From NCBI GenBank assembly GCA_038127535.1, contig JAYPHU010000001.1, positions 141,006 through 205,005 of the forward strand: a stretch of 64,000 nucleotides of DNA. The letters are read 5' to 3'. This document shows positions 1-8,648 of the stretch, in pieces; within the stretch, counting starts at the first letter, position 1, and every line of letters starts with the position of its first letter. Source of the DNA: JAYPHU01 sp038127535. Lineage in GTDB: Bacteria; Pseudomonadota; Alphaproteobacteria; Rhodospirillales; UBA2165. The position numbers and the translations under genes were made by a program. The notes below the pieces were generated by a model, which had not been told where the DNA came from, made no database searches, and was given only the letters and a program-made list of their open reading frames with translations.

Positions 1-777
1 GACCCAGGCGCTCTTGCGGGCGAGAAAGCTCTTGGTGGGCGCGCGGGCCGGCCGCCGGCGGATCATATCTAGTGATTCCATCACCCGGGCCACGCCTTTG
101 ACTCCGGCGCGAATGACTGATTCATCGAAGCGCAGCGCTTCGCCGCCTTCAAAGACCAAGACCGGGATGCCTTCGTCGATGCCTGCTTTGCGCAGAGACC
201 CGTCGCGAAGCGCCGCGTTCAGGATCACCGGCACGCCGAAGGATTCCGCCATGGCGCGGACGTTGGGATTGGAGATGTCGCCCCGCACCTGCGGCAGGTT
301 GGCCCGGTGGATCGCGCCGGTGTGAAGATCAATGCCATGGGTACAGCGGCTGATCACCTGGGTCAGGATCGTGTGCGCAAGCTGGCTGGCCAGGGAGCCG
401 GTAGGCGAGCCGGGGAAAGACCGATTCAGATCCCGCCGGTCGGGCAGATAGCGGGTTAGGGAAATAAAGCCGTAAACATTGACCACGGGAATCGCCAAAA
501 CCGTGCCGCGCAGGCTTCGAACGGCGGACAGATTCAAGACCCGCCGGATGATCTCCGTGCCGTTGATCTCATCGCCATGCACCGCAGCGGTCAGGAACAG
601 AACCGGGCCCGGCCGCCGGCCGTGCACCACGGTGACGTTCATGGCCATCGGCGTATGGTCGTAGAGTAGACTTAATGGGATATCGATATTGGCGCGTCCG
701 CCGGGTTGAACCGAAACGCCGCCCAGTTCAAAATCTGCTGGTTTGCCGGGTGGGCTGGTCTCGTCAGGGGGCATCAT
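1..777 (-). CDS. Succinylglutamate desuccinylase/aspartoacylase family protein (3' end outside window)
   Basis: A zinc-dependent amidohydrolase or deacylase of the M14-like AstE/AspA superfamily; the C-terminal part lies left of the window. The visible 259 residues contain the zinc motif HGDEINGTE near residue 70, the conserved arginine in DLNRSFPG near residue 120 and the third ligand in DLHTG near residue 150. Many family members with this length and N-terminal extension are annotated only as deacylases; the true substrate (N-acyl amino acid, ectoine-like or other) cannot be read from the sequence. Two adjacent ATG codons (777 and 774) follow an AGAGGA box about 11 bases upstream. It is divergent from the MFS gene, with a roughly 100-base shared promoter region. 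Confidence 0.85.
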   Translation of the reverse strand, partial: MMPPDETSPPGKPADFELGGVSVQPGGRANIDIPLSLLYDHTPMAMNVTVVHGRRPGPVLFLTAAVHGDEINGTEIIRRVLNLSAVRSLRGTVLAIPVVNVYGFISLTRYLPDRRDLNRSFPGSPTGSLASQLAHTILTQVISRCTHGIDLHTGAIHRANLPQVRGDISNPNVRAMAESFGVPVILNAALRDGSLRKAGIDEGIPVLVFEGGEALRFDESVIRAGVKGVARVMESLDMIRRRPARAPTKSFLARKSAWV

Positions 778-883
778 TTCAGCTGAATCCTCTTTAGGCG
801 CACCGGCATCATCCGATTGCCTGTTTTGATGATTTGAGATAATCGTGGCCTGAAAATCAAGCGGCTCGCATCGGGCACCTTAT

Positions 884-2143
884 ATGGCCATCCGCCTCTC
901 TTCCGTCATGGCGATCCTGTTCGCTACCTGGTTTCTGTCCACGGGACAGGGGCTGCATCAGGCGTTGATTCCGTTGGCGGCGGAACATCATTTCTTTTCA
1001 CAGATTTCCATTTCGCTTTTGGCGTCGGTTTATTTCGGCGGGTATCTGGCCGGCTGTATTTTTGCGCCCGCGCTCATTAAGCGTGTGGGACACAGTCGAA
1101 CCCTGGCTATTGCCGCCGCCTCGCTTTCCGCTCTGTCATTGTTTCATGTGCTGATGCCCAATGAGGTGTTGTGGATATTGTTCCGCGTCATGGTCGGGTT
1201 GGCATTTGCCACGACCGATCTGGTGATGGAAAGCTGGCTGGCGGCCAGTGCGGAGAACCAGGATCGGGGCAAACTACTCTCCATCTACCGGTTGATCGAT
1301 CTGGGTTCATTGGGATTGGGCCAGTTTCTGATCGCCAGCGCCTCACCGGGAGAGTTTCTCCTGTTTGCCTTGGTGGCCATCTGCGTGTCGGTCACGGTGG
1401 TGATCGTGTTGGCCTCGACCGCCCCAACGCCGCCCATTCCGCAAAGCGTCTCTGTCCGGTTCTGGCATGTCTACAAAGTCTCCCCCCTGGCTGTCATCGG
1501 GTCCCTCCTGCATGGTATAGCTTCCGGCATTTATTGGGGGTATGCGCCGCTGATCGCCGAAGACGCCTCGGACAGTGACACGGCGGTCGGTGTGATCCTG
1601 GCGGCGACCCTGATCGGCGCGGCGCTGGCGCAGTATCCTGTCGGCTGGGTGTCGGATAAATACGACCGCCGAAAAATGCTCATCTGGCTCAGCGCCATGG
1701 CCGCGGTGTTCTCCGTCATTATCGCGCTGCTGTCCGGCAAGCATCCGGAACTCATGGGCGTGTTGATGTTTTTCTATGGTGCCACGTCATTCTGCATTTA
1801 CCCGCTCGTGATCACCTATGCCTTCGATCGGACGAACAAAGAGGAGTTCGTCGAGGTCGGCGCGGCTGTTCTCATGGCCTATGCAGTCGGGGCCTTTGCC
1901 GGGCCGCTGCTGGCGCCGCTCGCGAGCTTCTGGGGAGAAATGTCTCTGGTGTTCCTGATCGTCGGCTTATCTTATACCGGGGTTTTCGGCTTTGCCCTTT
2001 ACCGAAGCGGTCAGTCCAGCCCGGTTGAAAAAGAAGAGACGGTGAAGTTTGTGCCCATGCCCGCGTCGACCCAGCAGATTTTGGACATCGACCCGCGCCG
2101 GGATCCGCAGGAACCGGAAATTATCACCGGACGGGATCAATAA
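884..2143 (+). CDS. MFS transporter, YcaD/YfkF-like
   Basis: A 419-residue inner-membrane transporter with the usual length and about 12 hydrophobic segments. The family loop motif between helices 8 and 9 is visible as GWVSDKYDRRKML near residue 255, and the first half shows the helix 4-5 signature RVMVGLAFATTD. The tail after about residue 385 is hydrophilic and probably cytoplasmic. No substrate can be inferred; such proteins are annotated as drug or metabolite exporters by family only. It is convergent with the DUF2783 gene, with only three bases between the two stop codons, and divergent from the deacylase gene. Confidence 0.85.
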   Translation: MAIRLSSVMAILFATWFLSTGQGLHQALIPLAAEHHFFSQISISLLASVYFGGYLAGCIFAPALIKRVGHSRTLAIAAASLSALSLFHVLMPNEVLWILFRVMVGLAFATTDLVMESWLAASAENQDRGKLLSIYRLIDLGSLGLGQFLIASASPGEFLLFALVAICVSVTVVIVLASTAPTPPIPQSVSVRFWHVYKVSPLAVIGSLLHGIASGIYWGYAPLIAEDASDSDTAVGVILAATLIGAALAQYPVGWVSDKYDRRKMLIWLSAMAAVFSVIIALLSGKHPELMGVLMFFYGATSFCIYPLVITYAFDRTNKEEFVEVGAAVLMAYAVGAFAGPLLAPLASFWGEMSLVFLIVGLSYTGVFGFALYRSGQSSPVEKEETVKFVPMPASTQQILDIDPRRDPQEPEIITGRDQ

Positions 2144-2146
2144 CGC

Positions 2147-2323
2147 CTAGTCCAATGACTTGCCCGCGCCGTCGATGCAGTCGAGAACTTTGGGCAGCTC
2201 GCCGACTTCCTTGGCCAGCAATAGGGCCAGTTTGGCCAGGTACAGCTCGGCTTTCTCACCGCCGAATGCGTCTATTTTCTCGGCCAGAGCCTCGTAAGCT
2301 GTTTCCAGATCGTTTTGGTCCAT
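2147..2323 (-). CDS. DUF2783 domain small protein
   Basis: A 58-residue, mostly helical, Leu/Ala/Glu-rich protein (MDQNDLETAYEALAEKI at the N-terminus). Length and helical pattern match DUF2783, a family of about 60 residues repeatedly found directly after FAD-dependent aromatic monooxygenases. It starts 6 bases after the stop of the FAD monooxygenase gene and is almost certainly cotranscribed with it. The role is unknown; partnership with the monooxygenase is inferred from gene order only. Confidence 0.65.
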   Translation of the reverse strand: MDQNDLETAYEALAEKIDAFGGEKAELYLAKLALLLAKEVGELPKVLDCIDGAGKSLD

Positions 2324-2329
2324 GACCGA

Positions 2330-3958
2330 TTATCTCCGGCAGATAATGTTGTTGTAGGCCGCCCGGACGTCCTTGGCGGCAGCCGTTTTCCAGCGGGCCG
2401 CGATATACCGGTCGGGCCGGATCAAGTAGGCGCTGTTCACATCCGCCGCCAGATGAGCGGCTTCCTTGGACGGAAAGTCGAGGATGGTGATTTGAACATC
2501 CTTGCCGCCGACGCCCTGGAAGGCGGCTTTGATCTCGCCCACCAGGGCCGGGTTGAAGCAGAAGATGTTGAACCAGGGCTCCAGATGTTCAGATAAATAT
2601 CCGTCGTCGGTCCGGCATTCGGGCAAAACCTCGCCGGGGGCTGGGCCGCCGTCGAACGCGGGGTCGTCATCTTCGACCAGCGGGCTTTCCGCATAGGTGT
2701 AGGGCGTCATGTTACGCGGGTTGGCCAGGTCGCCGGCGAAGGGATAGTCCAGCGCCAACGATAGCGCCGCGTTCCGCATCAATAAAAATCCGGGGGTCGG
2801 CGGGGTCATAAATCGCGTGCTCTTCTTGGCGTTGTCGAACACATCCAATGTCGCGCCCCGGCGCTCGGGCGTATAGCTGTCGAGAATCTCTTCGCCCGCC
2901 TTGCCGTTCAGCATCCAGCCGAGTTTCCAGCCGATATTCAGGGCATCGGCGATACCGTTGTTGAGACCGCGCACGCCGAAGATGGGTACGATATGGGCGC
3001 TGTCGCCGACAAAGAAAATCCTGTCGTCCCGGTAATCGTCCAACGCCAGGGTGTTGGCGGAGTAGATGCTCCACCATTCCAGCTTCCAGTCGCCCGTGTA
3101 ACCGATTTCTTCTATGACCGAGGCGACGGCGGCGGAGACGTTTTCTTCTTTCAGCGCCTCTTCCTCGCTTTCGTCTTCGGTGAGCTGGTAATCGATGCGC
3201 CAAATATCGTCAGGCTGTTTGTGCACCAGGACCGTGCCGCCGGGCCGGCAGGCGGGATCGAACAATGCCAGCCGCACGGTCGGATGATCAAATGCCATCT
3301 GGGCGTCGGCAATGACATAGCGCCCTTCGTAGTTTTCCCCCTGCAGCCGCAATCCCCTGAGCCGACGGACATGACTGCGTGCGCCGTCGGCGGCCAGAAC
3401 CCAATCGGCTTTCAGCGTATAACTCTCGACCGGATCGGTGATGGTCAGCTCAACGCCGCCGTCGGTATCTTCCAAGCCAACAACTTCGCTTTGCCAGCGG
3501 GCGTCGATCAATGGGCTCTCGTCCACCGCGTCCCAGAGATACTGCTCGATGAACTGCTGTTCCAGATTGTACATGGGCCGGAACAGTTCCTCCTCGCTGT
3601 CATGCATATGAAACTCAAGGATCTGCTGGCCGCGGTAGAAGGAGCGCCCTGTGGTCCAAGGCAGGCTTTTGGCTTCGAACGCGGGGAGGACGCCGATACG
3701 GCGCAGCAGATAAAACGTCTCCCGCGCCAGACAGATGGCCCGGCTGCCATCGTTCAGCGTCGGTTTACTATCGAAGATGACCGAGGGCACGCCTTCCCGA
3801 GCGAGCGCCAGGGCCGAGGCCATCCCCACGGGCCCGGCGCCGACGATGGCGACGCGCGCAGGCGCGGTCAGGCGAGCGCGCGCCGCGCCTTCCGGCGGTT
3901 CAAAATGGGGGTAGTTGAAGTAGAGGGACTCGAATTCCCCCCTGCCGGCTGGTCTCAT
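2330..3958 (-). CDS. FAD-dependent aromatic monooxygenase (PheA/TfdB/MhpA-like)
   Basis: A 542-residue group A flavoprotein hydroxylase. The Rossmann motif VAIVGAGPVG lies at residues 36-45. The second FAD/NADPH motif DGARSHVRR is near residue 195, and the FFVGDSAHIVPIFGVRGLNNG flavin-binding segment is near residue 305. The C-terminal thioredoxin-like domain typical of phenol hydroxylases follows. It would use NAD(P)H and O2 to hydroxylate an aromatic ring. It lies in a leftward operon with a MarR regulator, a Rieske oxygenase (84-base gap) and DUF2783 (6-base gap), so a role in aromatic catabolism after O-demethylation is a reasonable inference. The exact substrate is not determinable. Confidence 0.85.
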   Translation of the reverse strand: MRPAGRGEFESLYFNYPHFEPPEGAARARLTAPARVAIVGAGPVGMASALALAREGVPSVIFDSKPTLNDGSRAICLARETFYLLRRIGVLPAFEAKSLPWTTGRSFYRGQQILEFHMHDSEEELFRPMYNLEQQFIEQYLWDAVDESPLIDARWQSEVVGLEDTDGGVELTITDPVESYTLKADWVLAADGARSHVRRLRGLRLQGENYEGRYVIADAQMAFDHPTVRLALFDPACRPGGTVLVHKQPDDIWRIDYQLTEDESEEEALKEENVSAAVASVIEEIGYTGDWKLEWWSIYSANTLALDDYRDDRIFFVGDSAHIVPIFGVRGLNNGIADALNIGWKLGWMLNGKAGEEILDSYTPERRGATLDVFDNAKKSTRFMTPPTPGFLLMRNAALSLALDYPFAGDLANPRNMTPYTYAESPLVEDDDPAFDGGPAPGEVLPECRTDDGYLSEHLEPWFNIFCFNPALVGEIKAAFQGVGGKDVQITILDFPSKEAAHLAADVNSAYLIRPDRYIAARWKTAAAKDVRAAYNNIICRR

Positions 3959-4042
3959 GAATATTTCCCCGGACGCTAATATTAAACGCCGGGCACCTTG
4001 CCAGCCTGACCGGCTCTACTCCAGCTCTTTACGCCAACCAGG

Positions 4043-5110
4043 TCATTCCGTCGCTTTCGGCAGCTTCTCGGCTTCCTGCAATTTATGGATGGACTGGCGG
4101 CTATAGGCGACGGCTTTGTCATGTTCCCGGAGGAGAAGTCGGCGTTCCGGATGCTCGCCCACTGCTTCCTGCTGGGCCTCGATAAACAACTTGTCTTCTT
4201 TGAAGGCTTCCAGGACGTCCTTGTGGAACGCTAAATTGCCCGCCCCATCGTAGGCCTCGCCGCGAACTGCCGTTGAGAAGAAATAGTGGAAGTTTGCGTC
4301 GTCGATCGGCGTGGCATGATGGAAGAGCCTAAGAACCAGCCCTCCCTCTTTTGCCGGATCGTCAAATCCACCGGTGCCGGCGTCATGAATCCCCGCCCAT
4401 TGCAGGACCGATGCCGGGGAGACGTATTCAAAATCCATATATCGGTCGATCTGGCCTTCAAAGCTGGCCGCCTTCTTGAAGGACGGCGGCGGGGTCGAGT
4501 TCGGCATCTTGCGGTTAAAGTGAGCGCCCCGTTCGGTGCGGATGGTCGTCATCTCCGCGTCATCATGTTCTTCGGGATTGCCGCCGATCGTCGTCGCGTG
4601 GACATAGCCCAAATGGGTCAGGTCCATCAAATTGTCCATCATGAACATGTAGTTGGCGGCGATATCATAGCGCCCGAAGTGGAAGTTATATTGGTCTTCC
4701 ATATCGTGATACGGGAAATCGATAATCTCACTCTCATCGGCCAGCGCCGGATCGCCCATCCAGATCCAAACAAACTTTTGGCGTTCGACGACAGGGAAAG
4801 ATTTGACCTTGAAGCTGGTGTTCGGTTTTTCGCCCGGATTGTCCACACATGTGCCGGCGCCATCGAAGACAAGTCCGTGATAGCCGCACATGATGCCGTT
4901 CTCAGCGGGGCACCCCAGGGACAGTTTGACGCCCCGGTGGCAGCAACGGTCTTCCAGGGCCGCGGCCGTGCCGCCGCCGCTCCTGAATAGGACGAGGTTC
5001 TCGTTCATGACCTTCCGAGCGATAGGGCCGTCATCCAGTTCATTGGCCCAGGCGCCGATGTACCACGCGTTATAAACCAACGGTTCCATTGCAAAATCAG
5101 ACATGTCCAT
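4043..5110 (-). CDS. Rieske non-heme iron oxygenase, VanA-like
   Basis: A 355-residue aromatic ring-hydroxylating or O-demethylating oxygenase alpha subunit. The Rieske [2Fe-2S] ligands are visible as C56-x-H58 and C75-x2-H78. The mononuclear iron ligands sit in DLTHLGYVH (H166, H171). Length and N-terminal Rieske placement fit the vanillate O-demethylase (VanA) group rather than two-subunit dioxygenases, and no beta subunit gene is nearby. No reductase (VanB-like) gene is in the window, so electrons must come from an unlinked reductase. It starts 30 bases downstream of the MarR gene and is probably cotranscribed with it and with the FAD monooxygenase. Confidence 0.88.
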   Translation of the reverse strand: MDMSDFAMEPLVYNAWYIGAWANELDDGPIARKVMNENLVLFRSGGGTAAALEDRCCHRGVKLSLGCPAENGIMCGYHGLVFDGAGTCVDNPGEKPNTSFKVKSFPVVERQKFVWIWMGDPALADESEIIDFPYHDMEDQYNFHFGRYDIAANYMFMMDNLMDLTHLGYVHATTIGGNPEEHDDAEMTTIRTERGAHFNRKMPNSTPPPSFKKAASFEGQIDRYMDFEYVSPASVLQWAGIHDAGTGGFDDPAKEGGLVLRLFHHATPIDDANFHYFFSTAVRGEAYDGAGNLAFHKDVLEAFKEDKLFIEAQQEAVGEHPERRLLLREHDKAVAYSRQSIHKLQEAEKLPKATE

Positions 5111-5140
5111 CCGCCGTGTATCTGCGTTGAGTATGCAGCC

Positions 5141-5647
5141 TCAGGGCGTCCAACCATCGGCCACCATCTGATCGGCTTCGGCGATCAAGGTGTTTAAAAG
5201 GTCCCGCAAGCGGGCGGCGTCTTCCGGTGAGACGTTCTTCAGCAGCCGTTCTTCCCGGGCCAGAGCAAAGTGCACGATCTTTTCATGCAGTTCCCAGCCT
5301 TCGGGGGTCAGTTCCACAAAAGACCGGCGGCGGTCGGCGGGATCGTCTTTCCGTTGCACGTAACCCCGGTCTTCCAGGCGGGAAATGGAACGGCTGGTCC
5401 CGCCGCGATCCATGGCGATGAAATCGGCGACCGCGAAGACGGTGGACCGGCCTTCGCTGCCCAGGATTTGAATGATCCGCCATTCCCGGAGATCAAGTCC
5501 CAGCGCCCGCGCGTTGTGGCGCAGCGCGTGCAGGCCGATCTTGCCACCCAAAGTCGCCGACAGGGCGGGGATGTGGCCGCGCATATCCACCAACGGCTGG
5601 TCAGCCAGTTGGTCGACGTGTTTAAGTGCTGTTGCTGTTTCAACCAA
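5141..5647 (-). CDS. MarR family transcriptional regulator
   Basis: A 168-residue winged-helix regulator. The recognition helix region reads FAVADFIAMDRGGTSRSISRLEDRGYVQR and the beta wing follows as KDDPADRRRSFVEL, the family hallmark. It is the first gene of the leftward operon with the Rieske and FAD oxygenases and is divergent from the flavin monooxygenase operon. It likely represses both arms and releases on binding an aromatic ligand (family knowledge). Two operator-like palindromes lie in the 89-base divergent region. The N-terminal 20 residues are low in conservation, so a start a few codons later is possible. Confidence 0.88.
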   Translation of the reverse strand: MVETATALKHVDQLADQPLVDMRGHIPALSATLGGKIGLHALRHNARALGLDLREWRIIQILGSEGRSTVFAVADFIAMDRGGTSRSISRLEDRGYVQRKDDPADRRRSFVELTPEGWELHEKIVHFALAREERLLKNVSPEDAARLRDLLNTLIAEADQMVADGWTP

Positions 5648-5686
5648 TGAAAACGCTCTCTTTCCAGCTTGTCATAAGAGCATATA

Positions 5687-5714
5687 GTTGATATGTCAAC
5701 AATTGATATCTCAT
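5687..5714. promoter_or_regulatory. Tandem MarR-type operator candidates
   Basis: Two copies of TTGA-N4-TCA(A/T) lie 15 bases apart: TTGATATGTCAA at 5688-5699, extended by one base pair each side to GTTGA/TCAAC, and TTGATATCTCAT at 5703-5714. MarR proteins typically bind short AT-rich palindromes with TTGA/TCAA arms. Position between the divergent marR and flavin monooxygenase starts supports autorepression plus control of the rightward operon. Confidence 0.5.
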
Positions 5715-5736
5715 TTTATAGGCGGGGAGAGATTAA

Positions 5737-6936
5737 ATGACGGATATTCCGGTGCTGTCGGTGTCGAGTGAGCGGGGCGATCAGCTGCTCACGGATTTGC
5801 AGGCGATGGTGCCGGCCTTGCGGGAGCGGGGCCGTGCCGCCGACGACGCCGGCCGGCTGCCCGACGCAACCATCGAGGATTTGCACAAAGCCGATGCTTT
5901 CCGCGCCGTGGTGGCGGAGTCTTACGGCGGCATGGAGCTGCCGTTCCCCTATATTCCGCAGATTTTCCGAATTCTGGGCCGAGGCTGCACGTCGACCGCC
6001 TGGTGTATGGGTTTTCTCATTTACCACAATTTCCAGATCGCCCATTTCCCCAAGGAAGCCCAGGATGAAACCTGGGGCACGCGGGGCTTCACCATGGCGC
6101 CTGGCCAAGTGATGCCCAGCGGCAGGGCAACCGTGGTCGACGGCGGCTACAAATTGAACGGCCGGTGGGGATACGCCACCGGCATCCTCCATGGGGATTT
6201 CATGCTGCTGAGCGCACCGGTGCAGGATGGGGACAAAACCTTGCCGGTTCAAAGATTTTGTGTGCCGGTGGAGGAGTTCGAGGTGCTGGACACCTGGCAT
6301 GTGGCGGCCATGCGGGCCACAGGCTCCCGGGATGTCACCCTGGATGATGTCTTCGTGCCGGCGCACCGGACCATCACCGTAGAGAGTTTGCGGGAACGGC
6401 AGTCGTCGGGACTGGAGATCAACAACGGCAAGCTCTGGCAGGTGCCGCTGCTGATCTTCATGGGGACCGGTGCCGTTGGCTCGCTGATCGGCGCGGCCGA
6501 AGCGATGATGGAGATCGTCGGCGAAATCTTAAAGACCAAGGTGGGTGCCTATTCGGGGGACAAACAGCAAGGCTTGATGACCCAGCGGGTTCGAATGGGC
6601 CGGCTTGCCATGGAATTGGAGGCGGCCATTGGTCTCTGGCAATCCGAGATCGACAAAATCTGGCAGCTGGTTCTAGAGGATAAAACCCCGTCGCGTGAAG
6701 AGCGGGTCAAAGTCAGGATGATCGTGTCTCACGTGGCGTCCAAGTGCCACGCCATTGTCGATGAGCTGGCGGTTGTCGCCGGATCGCGAGGGACGTTCCT
6801 CGACTCGCCGGTGCAGCGATTCCACCGTGATGCCGGTAGTCTCGCCACCCATGCCTTGTTTGAATATGATCACACCGCCAATATGTACGGCGGCACCCTT
6901 CTGGATATCGACGTTCCGGAAGGGGCTATGATCTAA
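5737..6936 (+). CDS. Acyl-CoA dehydrogenase-fold flavin monooxygenase (HpaH-C2/DszC-like)
   Basis: A 399-residue protein with the acyl-CoA dehydrogenase fold. It has an N-terminal helical domain with an E-S-Y-G-G-M-E-L type loop near residue 65. A middle beta domain (LNGRWGYATG near residue 140, ATGSRDVTLDDVFVP near residue 190) is followed by a C-terminal four-helix bundle of the Acyl-CoA_dh_2 type. This variant usually acts as a reduced-flavin-dependent monooxygenase rather than a dehydrogenase. No flavin reductase is nearby. It is first in a rightward operon; the sulfatase-family gene starts 5 bases after its stop. It probably attacks the same aromatic compound class as the divergent oxygenases. 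Confidence 0.8.
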   Translation: MTDIPVLSVSSERGDQLLTDLQAMVPALRERGRAADDAGRLPDATIEDLHKADAFRAVVAESYGGMELPFPYIPQIFRILGRGCTSTAWCMGFLIYHNFQIAHFPKEAQDETWGTRGFTMAPGQVMPSGRATVVDGGYKLNGRWGYATGILHGDFMLLSAPVQDGDKTLPVQRFCVPVEEFEVLDTWHVAAMRATGSRDVTLDDVFVPAHRTITVESLRERQSSGLEINNGKLWQVPLLIFMGTGAVGSLIGAAEAMMEIVGEILKTKVGAYSGDKQQGLMTQRVRMGRLAMELEAAIGLWQSEIDKIWQLVLEDKTPSREERVKVRMIVSHVASKCHAIVDELAVVAGSRGTFLDSPVQRFHRDAGSLATHALFEYDHTANMYGGTLLDIDVPEGAMI

Positions 6937-6941
6937 CCAGG

Positions 6942-8648
6942 GTGAACCGGAGAATACGCGTGGGCGCCACTAAAAATATTCTGTTCATTATGTGCGACCA
7001 GTTGCGCTGGGACTACCTGTCCTGCGCGGGCCATCCCAAGCTGGAAACTCCGCATATCGACGCCCTGGCGGCGAAAGGTACCCGCTTCACCCAGACCTAT
7101 TGTCAATCGCCGGTCTGCGGCGCGTCGCGCATGAGTTTCTATACGGGCCGCTACGTAAATTCCCACGGGGCGAGCTGGAACTTCGTGCCGCTGCGCATTG
7201 GAGAGCTGACCCTGGGGGATCATCTCCGGCCATTGGGTATTCGCACGGCGCTGGTGGGCAAATCCCATATGCGCGCCGACTATGCCGGCATGGCGCGGCT
7301 GGGCGTTGGCCTTCATACGGAGGAAGGCGTCTACGCCGCCGAATGCGGGTTCGAGCCCTATGAGCGGGATGACGGGGTGCACCCTTCCACCAGCCATGAC
7401 CCCAACCCGGCCTATAACCAGTATCTGATGGACCTTGGCTACGACGGCGACAATCCGTGGGAGGACTGGGCCAACTCGGCGGAAGGGCCCAACGGGGAAA
7501 TCCTGTCTGGATGGTATCTCAAAAACTCTCAATATCCGGCGCGGGTAAAGGCAGAGCATTCGGAAACCGCTTACACCACTAACCGGGCCATGGACTTCAT
7601 TACCGAGGCCGGCGAGGACCCCTGGTGTCTGCATCTCTCCTACATCAAGCCCCACTGGCCCTATATGGCGCCGGCCCCCTACGCCACGATGTATGGCCCG
7701 GAAGACGCGCTGCCGGTGGTGCGCAGTGAGTCGGAAAAAGAAAACCCGCACCCGGTCTATGGCGCGTTTATCAGCCATCGCGTGTCCCAGGCGTTTTCCC
7801 GTGATGAGGTGCTCAATGCCGTCTTGCCCGCCTATATGGGCATGATCAAGCAGATTGATGACGAACTCGGCCGGCTGTTTGCCTATCTGGAAGACCAGGG
7901 GCGGATGGATGACACCATGATCATCTTTACCTCGGATCACGGGGATTATCTGGGCGATCATTGGATGGGCGAAAAGGACCTGTTCCACGAGCCCAGCGTC
8001 AAGATTCCACTAATTATTTATGACCCGTCGTCAGATGGCGGACATGTCTGCGATGAACTGGTGGAGGCCATTGATGTGGCGCCGACCATTATGGAGGCCG
8101 TGGGCGGCTATCCCCAGCCCCACATATTTGACGGCCGCCGGCTCAATCCATTCCTTCAAGGCGAAAGGCCGGACGATTGGCGGACCTATGTGATCAGCGA
8201 ATATGACTACGCGTTCATGGATGCGCTGAAGATCCTCGATCAGTCGCCGAGAGAAGCGTGGCTCCGCATGGTCTTCGACGGGCGCTACAAATATGTGCAT
8301 GCCGACGGCTACCGGCCCATGTTGTTTGATCTGGACGAGGACCCAGGGGAGTTGACCGACCGGGGCGGCGATCCGTCATTGGAAGAGGTACGCCAACGCC
8401 TCGACAAATGCCTGATGGAATGGGCCTTGAAACCTCGCCAGCGGACCACAGTGACCGACGGGATGCTGAAAAATGTCCAGGTGCAGCGTAATATTTCCGA
8501 GGCCGGAATTCTCATCGGCTTCTACGATGAGGCGGACCTAGAGGAGGCGCGGGAAGGCTGGGGGCCGATCTTCGCGAATTTCAACCCCGTCTGGCGCAAG
8601 ATGCAGAACAAGCTGAGCCCGCTTGATAAGAAGGAGAGTTCGGAGTGA
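6942..8648 (+). CDS. Sulfatase-superfamily hydrolase (arylsulfatase/phosphonate monoester hydrolase-like)
   Basis: A 568-residue alkaline-phosphatase-superfamily hydrolase. The metal-binding N-terminus reads IMCDQLRWDY. The formylglycine site is VCGASR, a C-x-A-x-R form that would need oxidation of the cysteine by a formylglycine-generating enzyme; none is encoded here. The second metal/substrate segment TSDHGDYLGDHWMGEKD is near residue 330. The overall pattern, including MSFYTGRY after the active site, resembles phosphonate monoester hydrolases and arylsulfatases. No signal peptide is seen, so a cytoplasmic location is likely. The GTG at 6942 is used; an in-frame GTG at 6960 is also possible. 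The stop overlaps the cupin start. Confidence 0.85.
   Translation: MNRRIRVGATKNILFIMCDQLRWDYLSCAGHPKLETPHIDALAAKGTRFTQTYCQSPVCGASRMSFYTGRYVNSHGASWNFVPLRIGELTLGDHLRPLGIRTALVGKSHMRADYAGMARLGVGLHTEEGVYAAECGFEPYERDDGVHPSTSHDPNPAYNQYLMDLGYDGDNPWEDWANSAEGPNGEILSGWYLKNSQYPARVKAEHSETAYTTNRAMDFITEAGEDPWCLHLSYIKPHWPYMAPAPYATMYGPEDALPVVRSESEKENPHPVYGAFISHRVSQAFSRDEVLNAVLPAYMGMIKQIDDELGRLFAYLEDQGRMDDTMIIFTSDHGDYLGDHWMGEKDLFHEPSVKIPLIIYDPSSDGGHVCDELVEAIDVAPTIMEAVGGYPQPHIFDGRRLNPFLQGERPDDWRTYVISEYDYAFMDALKILDQSPREAWLRMVFDGRYKYVHADGYRPMLFDLDEDPGELTDRGGDPSLEEVRQRLDKCLMEWALKPRQRTTVTDGMLKNVQVQRNISEAGILIGFYDEADLEEAREGWGPIFANFNPVWRKMQNKLSPLDKKESSE

Noticed and set aside
2993..3979. 328-codon open frame antisense to the FAD monooxygenase gene
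   Set aside because: It is a codon-bias shadow; the opposite strand carries clear flavoprotein motifs.
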